Assembly: GCA_944548615.1 (NCBI GenBank)
Contig: OX155965.1
Location: 20,718,596-20,782,595 of the forward strand
Direction: 5' to 3'
From: Micropterix aruncella
Lineage: Eukaryota > Arthropoda > Insecta > Lepidoptera > Micropterigidae
Length of the DNA: 64,000 nucleotides
Notes under the pieces: model-generated
What the model was told of the DNA's origin: nothing
Seen by the model: only the letters and a program-made list of their open reading frames with translations
Databases searched by the model: none
Program-made: the position numbers and the translations under genes
Shown here: positions 1 to 10,685 of the stretch, one piece after another
How the letters are laid out: each line of letters begins with the position of its first letter
Numbering within the stretch: position 1 is the first letter of the stretch

Positions 1-272
1 TGGATGTTAGTAACTTATTTTAGAAGAAATTATATGACTGAGAATATTTCGACACTAGTCGTATTCATCTCTATGACATTTCTGATAGAACAATTTTTTC
101 AAAATTTAAATTAAAAAAAAACTGAACATAGAGAAATGGGTTAATAATATTTTGCAATATCGTTTATAAATACACTATAACCGACCTTGAAAAACATTAT
201 TATTAATGATTTTTAAATGAAAAATATTAATAAGCTTTTAATGAATATGTCTGAACAAATATAATTACTGTA

Positions 273-650
<378 letters not shown>

Positions 651-961
651 CGGTGTTGACATATTTGTAATTATACATTATACATACCTATTGGTTATGC
701 GAAGTGTTGTTTTGGCGCTTCCTTATGTACCCGCCCCTACTCGCGTTTGAGGTTTGCCGCCCCGTTTATTTCTAATCTCTGCGTTGCTATATTACGTCAT
801 TATACACGATCGTCGACAAAGGCAAAAATAGCCTTTGAGGGTTGGATTCTTTTTGCTGGCGCAAATGAGCGCAACACACGCTAACCTCCTATGACAATTT
901 TCTACAACAAAGACCTATCAGTAAAACGGCTCCACCACTATTATATTCACGTAAGTATAAT

Positions 962-1363
962 GTCTGTTCTGAGAATGACTTCATTAGGAATTAATTACCT
1001 AGATAATATTATTTTCGATAGGCGTATTATTATTGGCCTGATTGCTCATGGGAATCGATATGCGGACTGCGTGTGAACTGTTAAATTTTTGAAAACCACG
1101 TCGGCAAGGTACACAAATATAGCTTCTCCCGACTCGAGCCACTTTACAGCAGTTGGAGTCTGTTCTGTCTGTTCTGAGAATGACTTCATTAGGAATTAAT
1201 TACCTAGATAATATTATTTTCGATTGGCGTATTATTATTGGCCTGATTGCTCATGGGAATCGATATGCGGACTGTGTGTGAACTGTTAAATTTTTGAAAA
1301 CCACGTCGGCAAGATACACAAATATAGCTTCTCCCGACTCGAGCCACTTTACAGCAGTTGGAG
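962..1363. repeat. Tandem duplication, two copies of about 197 bp, 205-bp period
   Basis: The block beginning 'gtctgttctgagaatgac' near 962 and ending 'cagcagttgg' near 1158 recurs at 1167-1363 with only a few differences (for example actgcgtgtg versus actgtgtgtg). A short spacer repeating 'gtctgttct' joins the copies. The near identity implies a fairly recent duplication. The sequence itself was not recognised. An open frame crosses it on the minus strand but has no family signature. Confidence 0.9.
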
Positions 1364-1960
1364 GTGGCGACTACAATGGGCGTATCCGTCACTCCACATT
1401 TTTTTTATGATAATGATAGTGCTGTCTCCCGCGAGGTGAACGTAGAAGATCAGAGAACGAGTACAAACCTACCGTCCAGCAAAGCCAACATGTCCGTAAG
1501 AGGCTAACGCCTTACGGTGAGATACTAAGAAGGTAATCGAGCGGGCCACTTTGCCCTCTGACTACCAGTTTTGACAGGATATCTCCGTCTAGACTCAACC
1601 ATCAGGATACCTCCACCCTGCTTCGTACTGTTTCAGTTTGACTCTATCGCGGACCATGGTAAAACTATCTTTTGACCGACTCTGAACTCAGGATCAGGTA
1701 TCGGGTACGGGGACGGCGAAGGTGGATGTTCACGACGAGTGAACATCCACCCCCGCTGCTTAGGAAACAGTTTACTTCCATAGTCTCCATACTATTTCAG
1801 TAATTAGTCAGAGTGCAAAAACCGATTGACTGACGCCGCACGGTGCATAAACCATCCAGTAGCGCCGGAAGGCAATCCCTCGGGGGAAACCGATCCACCA
1901 GCTGTGATATCCGGGACAGGAGAGTCCTTACCTGGCTAGTCACTCAATAGAGGAAGCTAC
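1363..1960 (-). mobile_element. 3' UTR of RTE-like LINE, copy A (diverged)
   Basis: Read on the minus strand, this aligns by eye with four other copies in the window (10793, 21540, 29089, 42648). Shared anchors are 'gccgcacggtgc', 'cgcgggggtgg'-like and 'ggtccgcgataga' blocks in the same order, ending in a degenerate form of 'cccgttgtagttgacaac'. It contains a private inverted repeat, 'gtggatgttcac...gtgaacatccac', near 1722-1752. No coding part is present. It abuts another minus-strand LINE 3' end at 2037. Confidence 0.65.
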
Positions 1961-2036
1961 TATTTATTTTTAATCTCTCGCTGTAGCTTCCGTCGTTGTA
2001 TAACTTCTGGGGAGGTTCGGCTTGAAGCGTCTGTGG

Positions 2037-2235
2037 CTGGAAATAAATAAAACACAAACGGAGATGCCATGGAAATCACCGATCAAAGTCAGGCCCATCA
2101 TATACTATTATTACACTTCTGGGGACTGAGCGATGGATTCCGGACTAACGACCAGCTGTGGTAGGTTTAGGACAGCTGTCTTGCCACATGTAAGCGTTCA
2201 CCTTACCACCCATTCACTTTCCGTTTTCCGCTATC
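2037..2235 (-). mobile_element. 3' UTR of LINE with restriction-like endonuclease, second copy
   Basis: The reverse complement matches the end of the element at 36660-37855. Shared landmarks are a 'gtgaatgggtggtaaggt' stop region, 'acatgtggcaagacagctgt', 'aaacctaccacagc', 'cccagaagtgtaa' and 'ttccatggca.ctccgtttgt', then an AT-rich tail. Only the 3' end is present. Its orientation is opposite to the copy at 36.6 kb, so the two are independent insertions of one family. Confidence 0.8.
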
Positions 2236-2254
2236 CCGTAGGATAATCACATGA

Positions 2255-2815
2255 TGCCGCATAGAGTGTGGCGAGTATCATTTTGGAATGGAAAGCCCGG
2301 TCTATGTATTCTGACTATTTCCAGAAAGCGATAAACATCCTTAATATCAGACAGCAGCGACAATCCGAACGGTTACAGAAACGAATTCAGGTATACGGAT
2401 ATTTACTCTGTCGGAACAGTGATGGACGAAACAATCCGTTTGCTAAGATTTCCATACATTTTTGTTTTTGGCAGCAAGTAAAGAATCGGTTTTCTCAAAT
2501 ATTTTGGAATAAGCAAATCGATCTCCTTTGCTATTAGATTGTATGCAGGGCCGTTGCTGCAAACCAAAGACTTTACTTTGCGCATGAATTCTGGGTTTGG
2601 GTCGTTTGGTAGTTTTGAGTAGCTATCTATGTCGTGTAATTGACTTAACCCTTCAGCTATATAATTGTTTTTAATCTGGGTGACTACAGAAGAACTTTTG
2701 GCTGCCGGAAGATTAATTATATCACAATTTTGATAAAGGTTGCCTAGTGATGATCTATCTCTAAATGAAAAGTTAGATAGAGGATATAAAGCCTTCGTAA
2801 AAAAGTATTAATATA
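2255..2815 (-). pseudogene. Penelope-like reverse transcriptase fragment
   Basis: The minus strand encodes a decayed N-terminal half of a Penelope-like reverse transcriptase. In order, with short quotes: 'AAKSSSVV..IKNNYIAEG' (family form: KPADKG.AVVV.....Y..E), 'LHDIDSYSKLPNDPNPEF' (family: L.D...Y..L..DPT), 'ILYLLPKTKM' (family: FY.LPKIHK) and 'RIVSSITVPTE' (family: RPIVS..GS.TE), then 'ISVYLNSFL'. Stop codons interrupt after TE and after SFL, so it is dead. Downstream RT motifs, including the YADD box, are absent; the fragment ends against the LINE 3' UTR at 2235. Together with the endonuclease-like piece at 273-510 it may be one older Penelope-like copy split by later insertions. Confidence 0.65.
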
Positions 2816-3335
2816 AACTTAAACTTTGAGTGGTACTTCAACTTCAACAAAGTTTGAGTGGTAGCGGGGGAGGTTCACGGTCATACAATGCTATTCCGAT
2901 TGACTTCAGGAAGTACTTTTGTTTAGCCTGCGAATAAAAGCTATGGTATTTCTATTTCTAACTTATTTTTGCTATTATAATATCATAAATACACAATGGT
3001 GTGAAGATTGTTATACAAACATTATAATTATTAAACCTTAGAACTTATGTATATCATAAAATATTCCTTTGGGAATATTGAAAAACGGATTTTTAATAAT
3101 GCTCTTATGTGAAGTCCAATCGAGCTTTTCCGGCTGAAAATGTTTAAACTGGCCTATGTCCAGTTATGATGGCGCTGAAATCAATCATCCATAAGAGCTC
3201 TTTTTCAGAGAGCACTTCAATAGTAATGGATGCCTTTTAAAAGCAATCCGGAAATTGCGTCCGCGTCCCACGTGCGATAGCAAAAACCTGAGTATGACAC
3301 GTCAAACCAAAGTGATTTTTTTATAAATCTGGCTA
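2816..3335. other. Unassigned AT-rich stretch
   Basis: I see no coding frame, RNA gene or recognised repeat here. One small feature is 'gctcttatg' near 3100 paired with 'cataagagc' near 3190, which may be a decayed inverted repeat. Confidence 0.4.
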
Positions 3336-3665
3336 TATAATGGGCTCGATTGCGCTTCTTCGTGAACTAAAATCGGAAATTAGTTCATATGAACGAGAAA
3401 GGGCAATACGCTTGAGCGGAATGTGAAATGAACGGTTGTCACTTGTTTGCATTAAAACTAGCGACCAAAGGTAAACCATCTGAATCGAAGACAGCACGAA
3501 ATGTGTTCAAACTTATTCGGACGAATATAAGTTCGACAGGTAGTTTTGAAGCGGGAAAATCGACGATCGTTAGTTTCATATTCCGCTCTAACGTATTGCT
3601 CTATCTTTTTCGGTTGAACTAATTTCAGTTTTAGTTCAGAAAGAAACACAGTCGGGCCCAATATA
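3336..3665. mobile_element. Palindromic MITE, about 330 bp, long terminal inverted repeats
   Basis: The left arm from 3336 (tataatgggctcga...) pairs with the reverse complement of the right arm ending at 3665 (tatattgggcccga...). Pairing runs for about 110 bases and includes 'gaactaaaa', 'gaaattagttca', 'gcaatacg' and 'agcggaat' in both arms. There is no coding capacity. Flanking sequence is TA-rich, so a TA target duplication (Tc1/mariner-like) is possible but cannot be proved. The 64-76-codon frames across it are by-products of the arms. Confidence 0.75.
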
Positions 3666-4905
3666 TATGTATAATGCCTACAAAACAAAATATATGCAGG
3701 TACACTGTTTGCATTCCTCCTTGGTATATACAGAAATGTACTAATAAGCTCGTCACACGAAACTGAGTATACTATATTTTAGAAATCTTAAATATTTTAC
3801 CGATACTTAAGTCGGATAATAAATTTGTTAAATGTACGTACATACCAATCAGCATAATATTTACTTTTAAAAAGATTTCGGAGAGTATTTATTACCTAGA
3901 CGGTTGTATGAGTAAATCCTTCTTAACTTTAGTTTTAGTTTAGTAAATGAAATACATATGACCGCATATCGGGTTTTTGAAAATAAATTATTTTTATTCT
4001 TATTCTTATTCTTATAGTCATATAAGCACATCCTTCAAGGCCTCCGACAAGGAGGATCACTCTCCTTATTCGGAAGCTTGAGGAAATTGGCATATGTATA
4101 TGAAATTGTGCTGCGATGGTTAAAGTTTTATTTTTATTTTTTATTTTGTTTTATTCTGGAACCAAACAGAACTACATATAATGCAATAAAAAGTCGATAA
4201 AAGTGACAAAAATCCATTAATGTGATTCCGAATATATAATGTATACAAAATGAACGCAATATAATTTTATATTGTTTTCGCTTGAGAAAGGGGAATAAGG
4301 ATGGGAAGTGAGGTGGAAGGAAGAGGCCAAATTGATAAAAAAATATTATGTATGTACATAAATATATTTATATAAATTTTAGGTATGATATATGATTTTA
4401 GGTATGATATCTGATTACTAACTAACAATAGATGTCCTTTTCTTCAAATTTTCTTAATTATTTTGCTAAAAATTTTCATCATTTTAACCTAAAATTTATA
4501 AAAAAGTGTACTATGTAACAAATATAACACTAGTATCACTCCAGAACAGACTGTCGTCTAGTGGAGCTGATAAAATCCATCAAATCTATACTTTTCTTGC
4601 TTTGCAAACAATGATTAAATATTTGCTCTTTCCCATACTGTATTATTTATGTCAACATTGTATTATTTTTATTGTATTAAATGAAATATTTTGTATTAAA
4701 TAACGGTTTCTACCTATCAAGTGTCTCTGAAAAAGCAGTTCATGTCCCTAAATTCCTAGTTATCATCCCATCCTCTCCTATCTTTCGCTCCTTGCAAATT
4801 ATTCCAAATCCTAACTTTATTTTTAAAAATGTAATTTTTGTTACTTGATTAATTTTTGTTATGTAATAACTTTTTCTTCTTTTTTTTTGTTAATTTTTAG
4901 TTTAT
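3666..4905. other. Unassigned AT-rich stretch with (TTATTC)n
   Basis: A short (ttattc)n microsatellite lies near 3991-4015. The part from about 4450 onward may belong to the 3' UTR of the LINE whose tail is at 4906-5037, but the 5' limit cannot be set. No gene was recognised. Confidence 0.4.
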
Positions 4906-5037
4906 CTCTTGGCACCTATTTTTTTACACTTCCACGAAGGTTGGCTGTAAGAGAATTGTATTTTAGGCAATAAGTCCGCCTTTTGTATGTTTTTGTTTAA
5001 TGTGCAATAAAGAATCTCTATCTATCTATCTATCTAT
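4906..5037 (+). mobile_element. Jockey-like LINE 3' tail
   Basis: The segment 'aaggttggctgtaagagaat' followed by 'gcaataagtccgcctttt', then 'gtgcaataaag' and a (ctat)n tail at 5017-5037, is the typical 3' end of Jockey-like LINEs in moths. It has a polyadenylation-type AATAAAG just before the simple tail. No coding part was recovered upstream. Confidence 0.6.
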
Positions 5038-5690
5038 AAATATAATATGTGGTTGTTCAATGTGTAAATAGTTGAACAACGGCGGTATCATAACCGTGAA
5101 TAAATTGTACTAAAATAAATAAAATAAATAAAATAAATAAATAGATTTTACTGTGTGGGTACTTTACAAAATGAGACGAAATCGATGAGCGCAAATCCCT
5201 CAAACATCAACACGTAATCAGATATATGTCTAAAGCATTGACCTATCTGGAAGTCCTAGCACTGCTACGGACCCTCGAGGTGCCTGCTGGTGGATTTCTC
5301 ATGCAAGTACATATCTTCGAAAATATCTCACACACGACCCACTCGACGCGGATTAGTTTTTTCGCAGAGTTTTATTCTGCTTTTGCGGCGCGGTTTAAGA
5401 AGGCGATAAATAAAAGCGGTACAGAGTCGCGAGAGTATGCAAAAACCTCTGAAAATTATATATGCTGTCGTTCTGACAGCGCGGCGGGTAATTATAAAAA
5501 CTAGCGGGGGGTAGGCATTTTCGAGCAAACGTAGTACTGGCAGCGTTCAAGTCGTTCTTCTTCTTCTTCGGAATCAACATCTGTAAGTGAAGGCGAACAT
5601 CCACATACACTAATCAAATGCTGATGCAAAAGATACTTTGCGCGCAACCAATATGTATAAATGTTTTGTGATAATCTAGATAAACACTAG
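5038..5690. other. Unassigned stretch
   Basis: Contains an (aaataa)n run near 5110-5140 and a moderately GC-rich part at 5200-5520 with a 92-codon frame (5226-5504). Its protein shows no motif I recognise, and an overlapping frame exists on the other strand, so I do not call it a gene. Confidence 0.35.
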
Positions 5691-6243
5691 ATTTTTTTAA
5701 TTGAATTCTTATCGGAGGTTTTTGATGAGTGTAATATGTCCACACTTAAAAAGTCTGTATTATATCTATGACACGCTTTCTATAGAAATGCATTTTGTGA
5801 TGCGTTGGTGTTCACCACAGGGAGATGAAATAGTCTATGCGATCGAACAGGGCGAGGAGCTCACATTCAATGAGCTCCAAAATTGCGTTTGCATCGATGG
5901 AATTATTTACCAACCCTTGCAAGTATACGATATCGATCAAGACTACGGCTCTCTAATGACATTAACTTGTGGGCTTTTATGGATTCCTCATAGGAACTGG
6001 GCTTAGTAAAAGAAGTGAAATTTAATCGCTTCAGAAACCTTTTTTGTATCGATTCGATCCGCGATATTTAAATCAAATATTGGGGATCCCAGACCATTGA
6101 TGCAAATTCCGACTGACTTCTTACATAGGAATTATAGAGGGTTTTAAGCGTGTCAGTGGATTGAATGAATACCTTTAGAATAAAACCTAGTAATTTATAT
6201 GCTTTTCTAATAATATTATCGATGTGTTCGGCGAATAGCATTT
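5690..6243 (-). pseudogene. Jockey-like LINE reverse transcriptase, C-terminal part
   Basis: The minus strand from 6243 reads as the thumb and tail of a LINE polymerase: 'AEHIDNIIRKAYKLLGFI', 'TLKTLYNSYVRSQSEFAS' and 'VWDP', then, after one in-frame stop, 'IESIQKRFLKRLNF'. These are the usual LGFI, LYN.YVRS.LE(F/Y)AS..W.P and RIE.(I/V)Q..F.R. segments. Further frameshifts follow toward 5700. The 101-codon plus-strand frame at 5701-6006 is an antisense shadow of this relic. The 5' part of the element is missing. Confidence 0.75.
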
Positions 6244-6254
6244 AGCTACATATT

Positions 6255-6830
6255 ATAAACCTTATAAGTTATATATTATAAACCGGTCAGATAGTTGTTA
6301 TTGCTTTGATTCTTAAAATATTAGTGTAACGTCAGGGGTTCTTCAAGGATCTAATCTAGGATCACTTTTATATGTGATATTACAATACAAAATTTAAACA
6401 GTAACTTTTTGTTTATACACTGACCACCTCAATTATTTTTAATGCAATATATAATGTGCATAGTTGTCTCAGAATCCAAAGAGGGCTAGATTCACATTAA
6501 CAGTGGTGACTTAAAAACAATATAGCATTAAACATTAATAAGAGTCACACTATGGCCATAAATGGATATCATAAAGTATACTTGATAACTAATACTAAAC
6601 ATACCAATGTAGACAATATGCGGGATTAAGACATTATTTTAGACCATGGATTAACGTGTTTAATTATACTTTGAAGATATTGCTAGAGAACGTATTAAAC
6701 TGTTAGGTTTTATTATTAGGCTCACAAGGTTCTTAAAAAAATATTGAAAAGTCTTAATATTGTAATATACCACTCTAGTCAGATACCATTTTGAATTTGA
6801 ATCCTTAGTGTGCCTCCAGAATCGTTAGTA
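6255..6830 (+). pseudogene. Heavily decayed LINE reverse transcriptase
   Basis: The plus strand retains 'VTSGVLQGSNLGSLLY' (6330-6380; family form SGVPQGS.LGPLLF, RT motif 4 region), later 'RIKLLGFIIRLTRFL' near 6690, and 'TLVR..FEFES' near 6775. Many stops and frameshifts separate them and the YADD box is lost. It diverges from the minus-strand LINE starting at 6243, so two truncated copies lie back to back. Confidence 0.6.
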
Positions 6831-7205
6831 GACTCCACATTTCATTACATAATTGGATAAAAATGAATCCACACAGAAGAGGTTCTTGCGAATTCGTCAA
6901 CGATCTTCAATAATAAAAGCCATAGTTTATAATCTGTTTAGGTTACATCTAATCGTGAGTGATTATTTACATCTTTGAAGCTGTTGTAAATTGGTGATAA
7001 AGATTTCTTCTTGGGAAAATTGCATAATCAAAACATGATAACGGTTTGAATTTGGTATAAATTGAATTTCCAAAAGTTGATACCTATTCACGATCAAATG
7101 ATAAAAATAATAGGTACCTGTCATGAAATAAATCAATGCAATGCATAACCGGATTATTCTGCCATTATAAAATCTAAATATAACGTAAAATTTACATATG
7201 GCTCC
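6831..7205. other. Unassigned AT-rich stretch
   Basis: Nothing recognised. The 94-codon minus-strand frame (6963-7247) has no family signature and partly overlaps the next inverted-repeat element. Confidence 0.4.
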
Positions 7206-7763
7206 TAAGGGCCTCCATAGACGGACAGCTTCAGCAGTCGTGGTCAACTGCTCGAGAGCAGCCGTGTTGCGGTCGGGATCGACCGCAACACGACTGCTCC
7301 AAGCAGTCGGGATCTTACTATAAAAAGCTCTTTTAATAGTAATTTTAATTAAAAAAACCTTTAAAAATTTCTATAAACATATTTTTTTCAGATTTTTTTT
7401 ATTATTTTATATTTTTTATCAATATTTGCTTATGTAATTGTACGGATTCACCTACTTCAAGGATGCCGATTAATTAAAACTTATCCCCTGTACAGTGTTG
7501 CGCAAGACTCTGCAATACTATACGAAGGCGACTGCTTGAAGCGGTCCGTCTACGGCGGCTCGGGCAGCTCTCTGCTGCCGGCAGCACAGCTAAACTTTAC
7601 CGTACGCCGACCGCAATTTTTGGTGGCGACCGCAAGCGAACTGCTCGAGCGTTCCGCGTTTGGCGAACGAGAATTTTGTATCGAAACTGCAGACCGCCCA
7701 AACGCGGCAGCTTTACGCTGTTGACCACGACCGCTCCAACCTTCCCGTCTATGGGCACCCTTA
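7206..7763. mobile_element. GC-rich inverted-repeat element, about 558 bp
   Basis: The left end TAAGGG-CCTCCATAGACGG and the right end (reverse complement TAAGGG-TGCCCATAGACGG) are terminal inverted repeats. Both are followed inward by 'gtcgtggtcaac'. The left arm contains a perfect 12-bp stem hairpin at 7264-7291 (gtgttgcggtcg...cgaccgcaacac). The arms are markedly GC-rich while the centre (7320-7450) is AT-rich. There is no coding potential beyond by-product frames. No target duplication was found, so superfamily is unassigned. Confidence 0.7.
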
Positions 7764-8430
7764 CTGATTGATTTGTCGCAATAATGAAACGAAAATTGTT
7801 TCACTGCCAGATAAATTATATTTCAAATCCGTTACCTATTAAGTAGTATCTAGATAGGATTTCATCTAACATGCTATTTGCTTTAGCCCCCGCTGTGAGC
7901 ATTCGAGGTCTGCCCAGTTTTCTCTTCTATTTATAATAGCGAAGCTCGCAACGGTTACTAAGTTGATGGCGTATAAAATGAAATTTAATCTCAGCTTTTA
8001 TCGGTGGAGTAGTTATTTTAAACAGTTTATTTAATAGCGGGTTGCTTTGATTTATTTGCTAGGTAAAATGTAGTGGAGTTTTTTTACAATACAATCAGCA
8101 ACTCCAGTAGATAGGCATTCCTACACTTGGATGCGTCACAAAATTAAATGCAAAAAAAATTATTATTAAAAACATAACTATCGTGATAGTTGTCATGGCT
8201 GTAATATTATATTCAATATTACATACATACGAATAAGCAAAATAATATACTAATGTGATTTAAGAGTCAGGGAGAGTAATATATTAAAAAAGTAATGCAA
8301 AGTCTATGTAGAATAATCAAAAAATATATTTTATTGTCAATCCAGCAATATGCCTTCGTATTTTTTTTTAAATGAATAGATGTATAGTAAATTATATGAA
8401 AATTAGAATGTCAGCTATCCTAATACCATT
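7764..8430. other. Unassigned AT-rich stretch, possibly LINE 3' UTR
   Basis: No gene. A T-run near 8360 could be the poly(A) end, read on the minus strand, of the LINE whose coding relic starts at 8431. Confidence 0.4.
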
Positions 8431-9240
8431 ATGCTTAAAACTTTACGCATTTCATTAATCATCAACATGGAAAATAAACTCAGAATTTTCAAACTCCCTT
8501 ATACCATGAATTGGGTTTCTTACCAAATTATGTATAATTACCTTTTTAAATTGTTCCTCTCCAAGGCTTTTTATTTGCTTTGGAATCTTATTATAGAAAG
8601 ACAAATTTTGGTGAATAAAACTGTATCCCACTTTGCTAAGTCGCCGTCGGTTTATGTGGAGATTGGATTTATTCCTCGTATCGTGATGATGAAAATCACT
8701 ATTCACCGGAGTTTCTGTTAGGTGTCGACGAGCGTACATAATATTTTGGTAAATGTAAGAAGAAAATAGAGTTATTATTCCTGATTTTACAAATAGCGGC
8801 TTACAAGAACTTCTTGGTGAGACTCTATATAAACTGCGTACCGCTCTTTTCTAGAGGAGAAAATTTCTTTTTGAGTTTGGTGCCATTCCCCAAAACAGTA
8901 GGCCATACGTTATTACGGAGTGAAAATATATAAAATAAACGGATTTAGCTGCTTCAAAACCGCATAAACTACTTATCTTTCTAATGGCGAACTGAGATCA
9001 TTTAAGTGACCTTGTAATTTTTGATCAATTTCTAATCCGAGAAATTTCGTGGAGGAGACATTTTCTAGTTGGTCAGACCCAAAGTATACGTATATTTCAT
9101 TATAATCAGACGGCCGCAAAGAAAAGCATATTGATTTTGATTTATTTACGTTAACTGACAATTTATTAACTTGGAACCATATATTAAGCCTGTCTATTGT
9201 TTGTTTTATTCTTTGGGCCAAAGCGTCTTTATTTTGTGGC
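8431..9240 (-). pseudogene. LINE reverse transcriptase C-terminal half, frameshifted
   Basis: Read on the minus strand from 9221. First comes 'LNIWFQVNKLSVNVNKSK' and 'TKFLGLEID' (region just after the YADD box). In shifted frames this continues with 'VITYGLLFWG' and 'KRAVRSLY', then 'SSCKPLFVKSGIITLFSSYIY'. The last open frame (8455-8739) contains 'YARRHLTETPVNSDFHHHDT', 'NRRRLSKVGYSF' and 'FYNKIPK'. These follow the standard order of a CR1/Jockey-type LINE polymerase tail. At least one stop and frame changes disrupt it. The 96-codon plus-strand frame at 8431-8721 is antisense shadow. Confidence 0.8.
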
Positions 9241-9363
9241 CAAAGTGTTTTTATTTTATACTATCGAAATATTCAGCAATCTTAAAAGATATACACAATT
9301 TAAAATATGAACAAATAGCCCCCAATATATATAATTAATACATTAAATACAATTTATACATTC

Positions 9364-9765
9364 AGAGTACTTGGGTATCTATTAAAGCACTCTAGATGGA
9401 AAGGAAGGAAGGCAGGAAAGGAACCCACGGAAGAAAAGAATATCGGAAGAAGAAGAATGTTTTCGTCCGGAACTTTTATATGTCCTGAATATTTGGTATA
9501 TCTTCTTCGATGGATCTTATCTTCCTGAAGATAAGATCCCACGGAGGAAGAAGAATATTTTCGTCCGAAACTTTATGCATCCTAAATACTTGATATGTTT
9601 TCTTCAAAGTTAATGCACTCGAAATAAGGCAGGATAAGAACCCACGGAAGAAGAAGAGTATCGGAAGAAGAAGAATATTTTTGTCCGAAACTTTATATAT
9701 CCTGAGTACTTGGTTTATCTTTTTCAAAGTTAAAGCACCCGCTATAAGACAAGATAGGACTCCCC
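9364..9765. repeat. Small satellite, about 3.5 units of 103-121 bp
   Basis: Each unit starts near 't(g/a)a(g/a)tacttgg..t.t' and runs through 'cccacgga.gaagaagaat' and 't.ttcgtccg.aactttat' to '.atcc'. Unit starts are near 9364, 9486, 9589 and 9705. Unit 2 contains a perfect palindrome, ggatcttatctt-cctg-aagataagatcc (9512-9539). The minus-strand frames at 9354-9727 are by-products. Confidence 0.8.
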
Positions 9766-9800
9766 CCCCCCCCCCACAGACCCCCTCCCCCCCTCAGCCC
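9762..9800. repeat. Poly(C)-rich tract
   Basis: A run of 14 C at 9762-9775 is followed by interrupted C-runs to about 9800. It lies directly after the satellite. Frames through it are not genes. Confidence 0.9.
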
Positions 9801-9987
9801 CTCCGATAGTGATTTATTATGATTGAAAATCTAGTATAGTATTTTTGTAGTATGTCCGTGGTATTTAAATGGCTATTTTGGAATATGGTCGGTTTCTCGG
9901 TTAGCCTCGGGCGGCTCGACGTTATGATTTGACTTAAATGTATGGCGTTTTTTTGTGACGATTTTATAAAAGATATTGTAATCAACA

Positions 9988-10222
9988 TTTAATAATGTGG
10001 TTTCGGCCCTACGAGTCTTCTGTGTACCGAATTTCAATTATCTAAGCACAATATTTGAAGATTTATATATGACTGGCTCGCCCTCTGGTCGACTAATATC
10101 AACCACAATCTTTTCAACTCTTGCCATGACCAATTGGTGCCTGCATGATAAATTTCAGCTCAATCGGATCAAGCGTTTCGGAGATATCGTCGAGGAATAC
10201 ACAGACACAGACACATAGAAGT
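9988..10222 (+). repeat. SINE-like lepidopteran repeat (family S), copy 1
   Basis: Contains the family landmarks in order: 'aatgtggtttcggccc', 'cgccctctggtcgac', 'caaccacaatcttttca', 'ctcttgccatgacca', 'aatttcagctcaatcggatc' and 'gaggaatacacagacacaga'. The same landmarks recur at 10686-11640, 25960-26870, 28845-29073 and 31283-31450. It is non-coding. Confidence 0.75.
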
Positions 10223-10685
10223 GTTTTCACAATAATTTCCTCTGCCAGAAAAGTAATAGTGTACCTACACACTTATTTTAGTACAAATTTAATGTCATAT
10301 ATGTACTACAAATATAATATAATGGTGATGTTACGGCGCGACGCTGGCAATTTAGCTATTGATAGCTCGTCAGGCAAATGACAGATTTTTATAATATTAC
10401 AAAAGTCGCATAATTTATATTTATAATTTTAATTTTCTTATTAGGACATCCCAATCTATAACTACAAATTTAGGAGACAGTATTTATTTTCCACTGATTA
10501 TTTTCGCGGTCCTTGAAGCAGGCCTTCAGCTTCATACGAAAGCATCAATGAACAACCACAAAGTAGCACAATAAGAAATAATATCTAAATCATTCTGTAC
10601 CATTTCATTAGAAATATGAAAAGCGAAGTTGTTTTATTAGTAAAATGACATTTTGTTTTAACTGTAAAATATTTATATTTGTATT
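10223..10685. other. Unassigned stretch
   Basis: No gene or repeat recognised. Confidence 0.35.

Noticed and set aside
5701..6006. 101-codon plus-strand ORF
   Set aside because: The minus strand here carries ordered LINE reverse transcriptase segments; the plus frame is their shadow.
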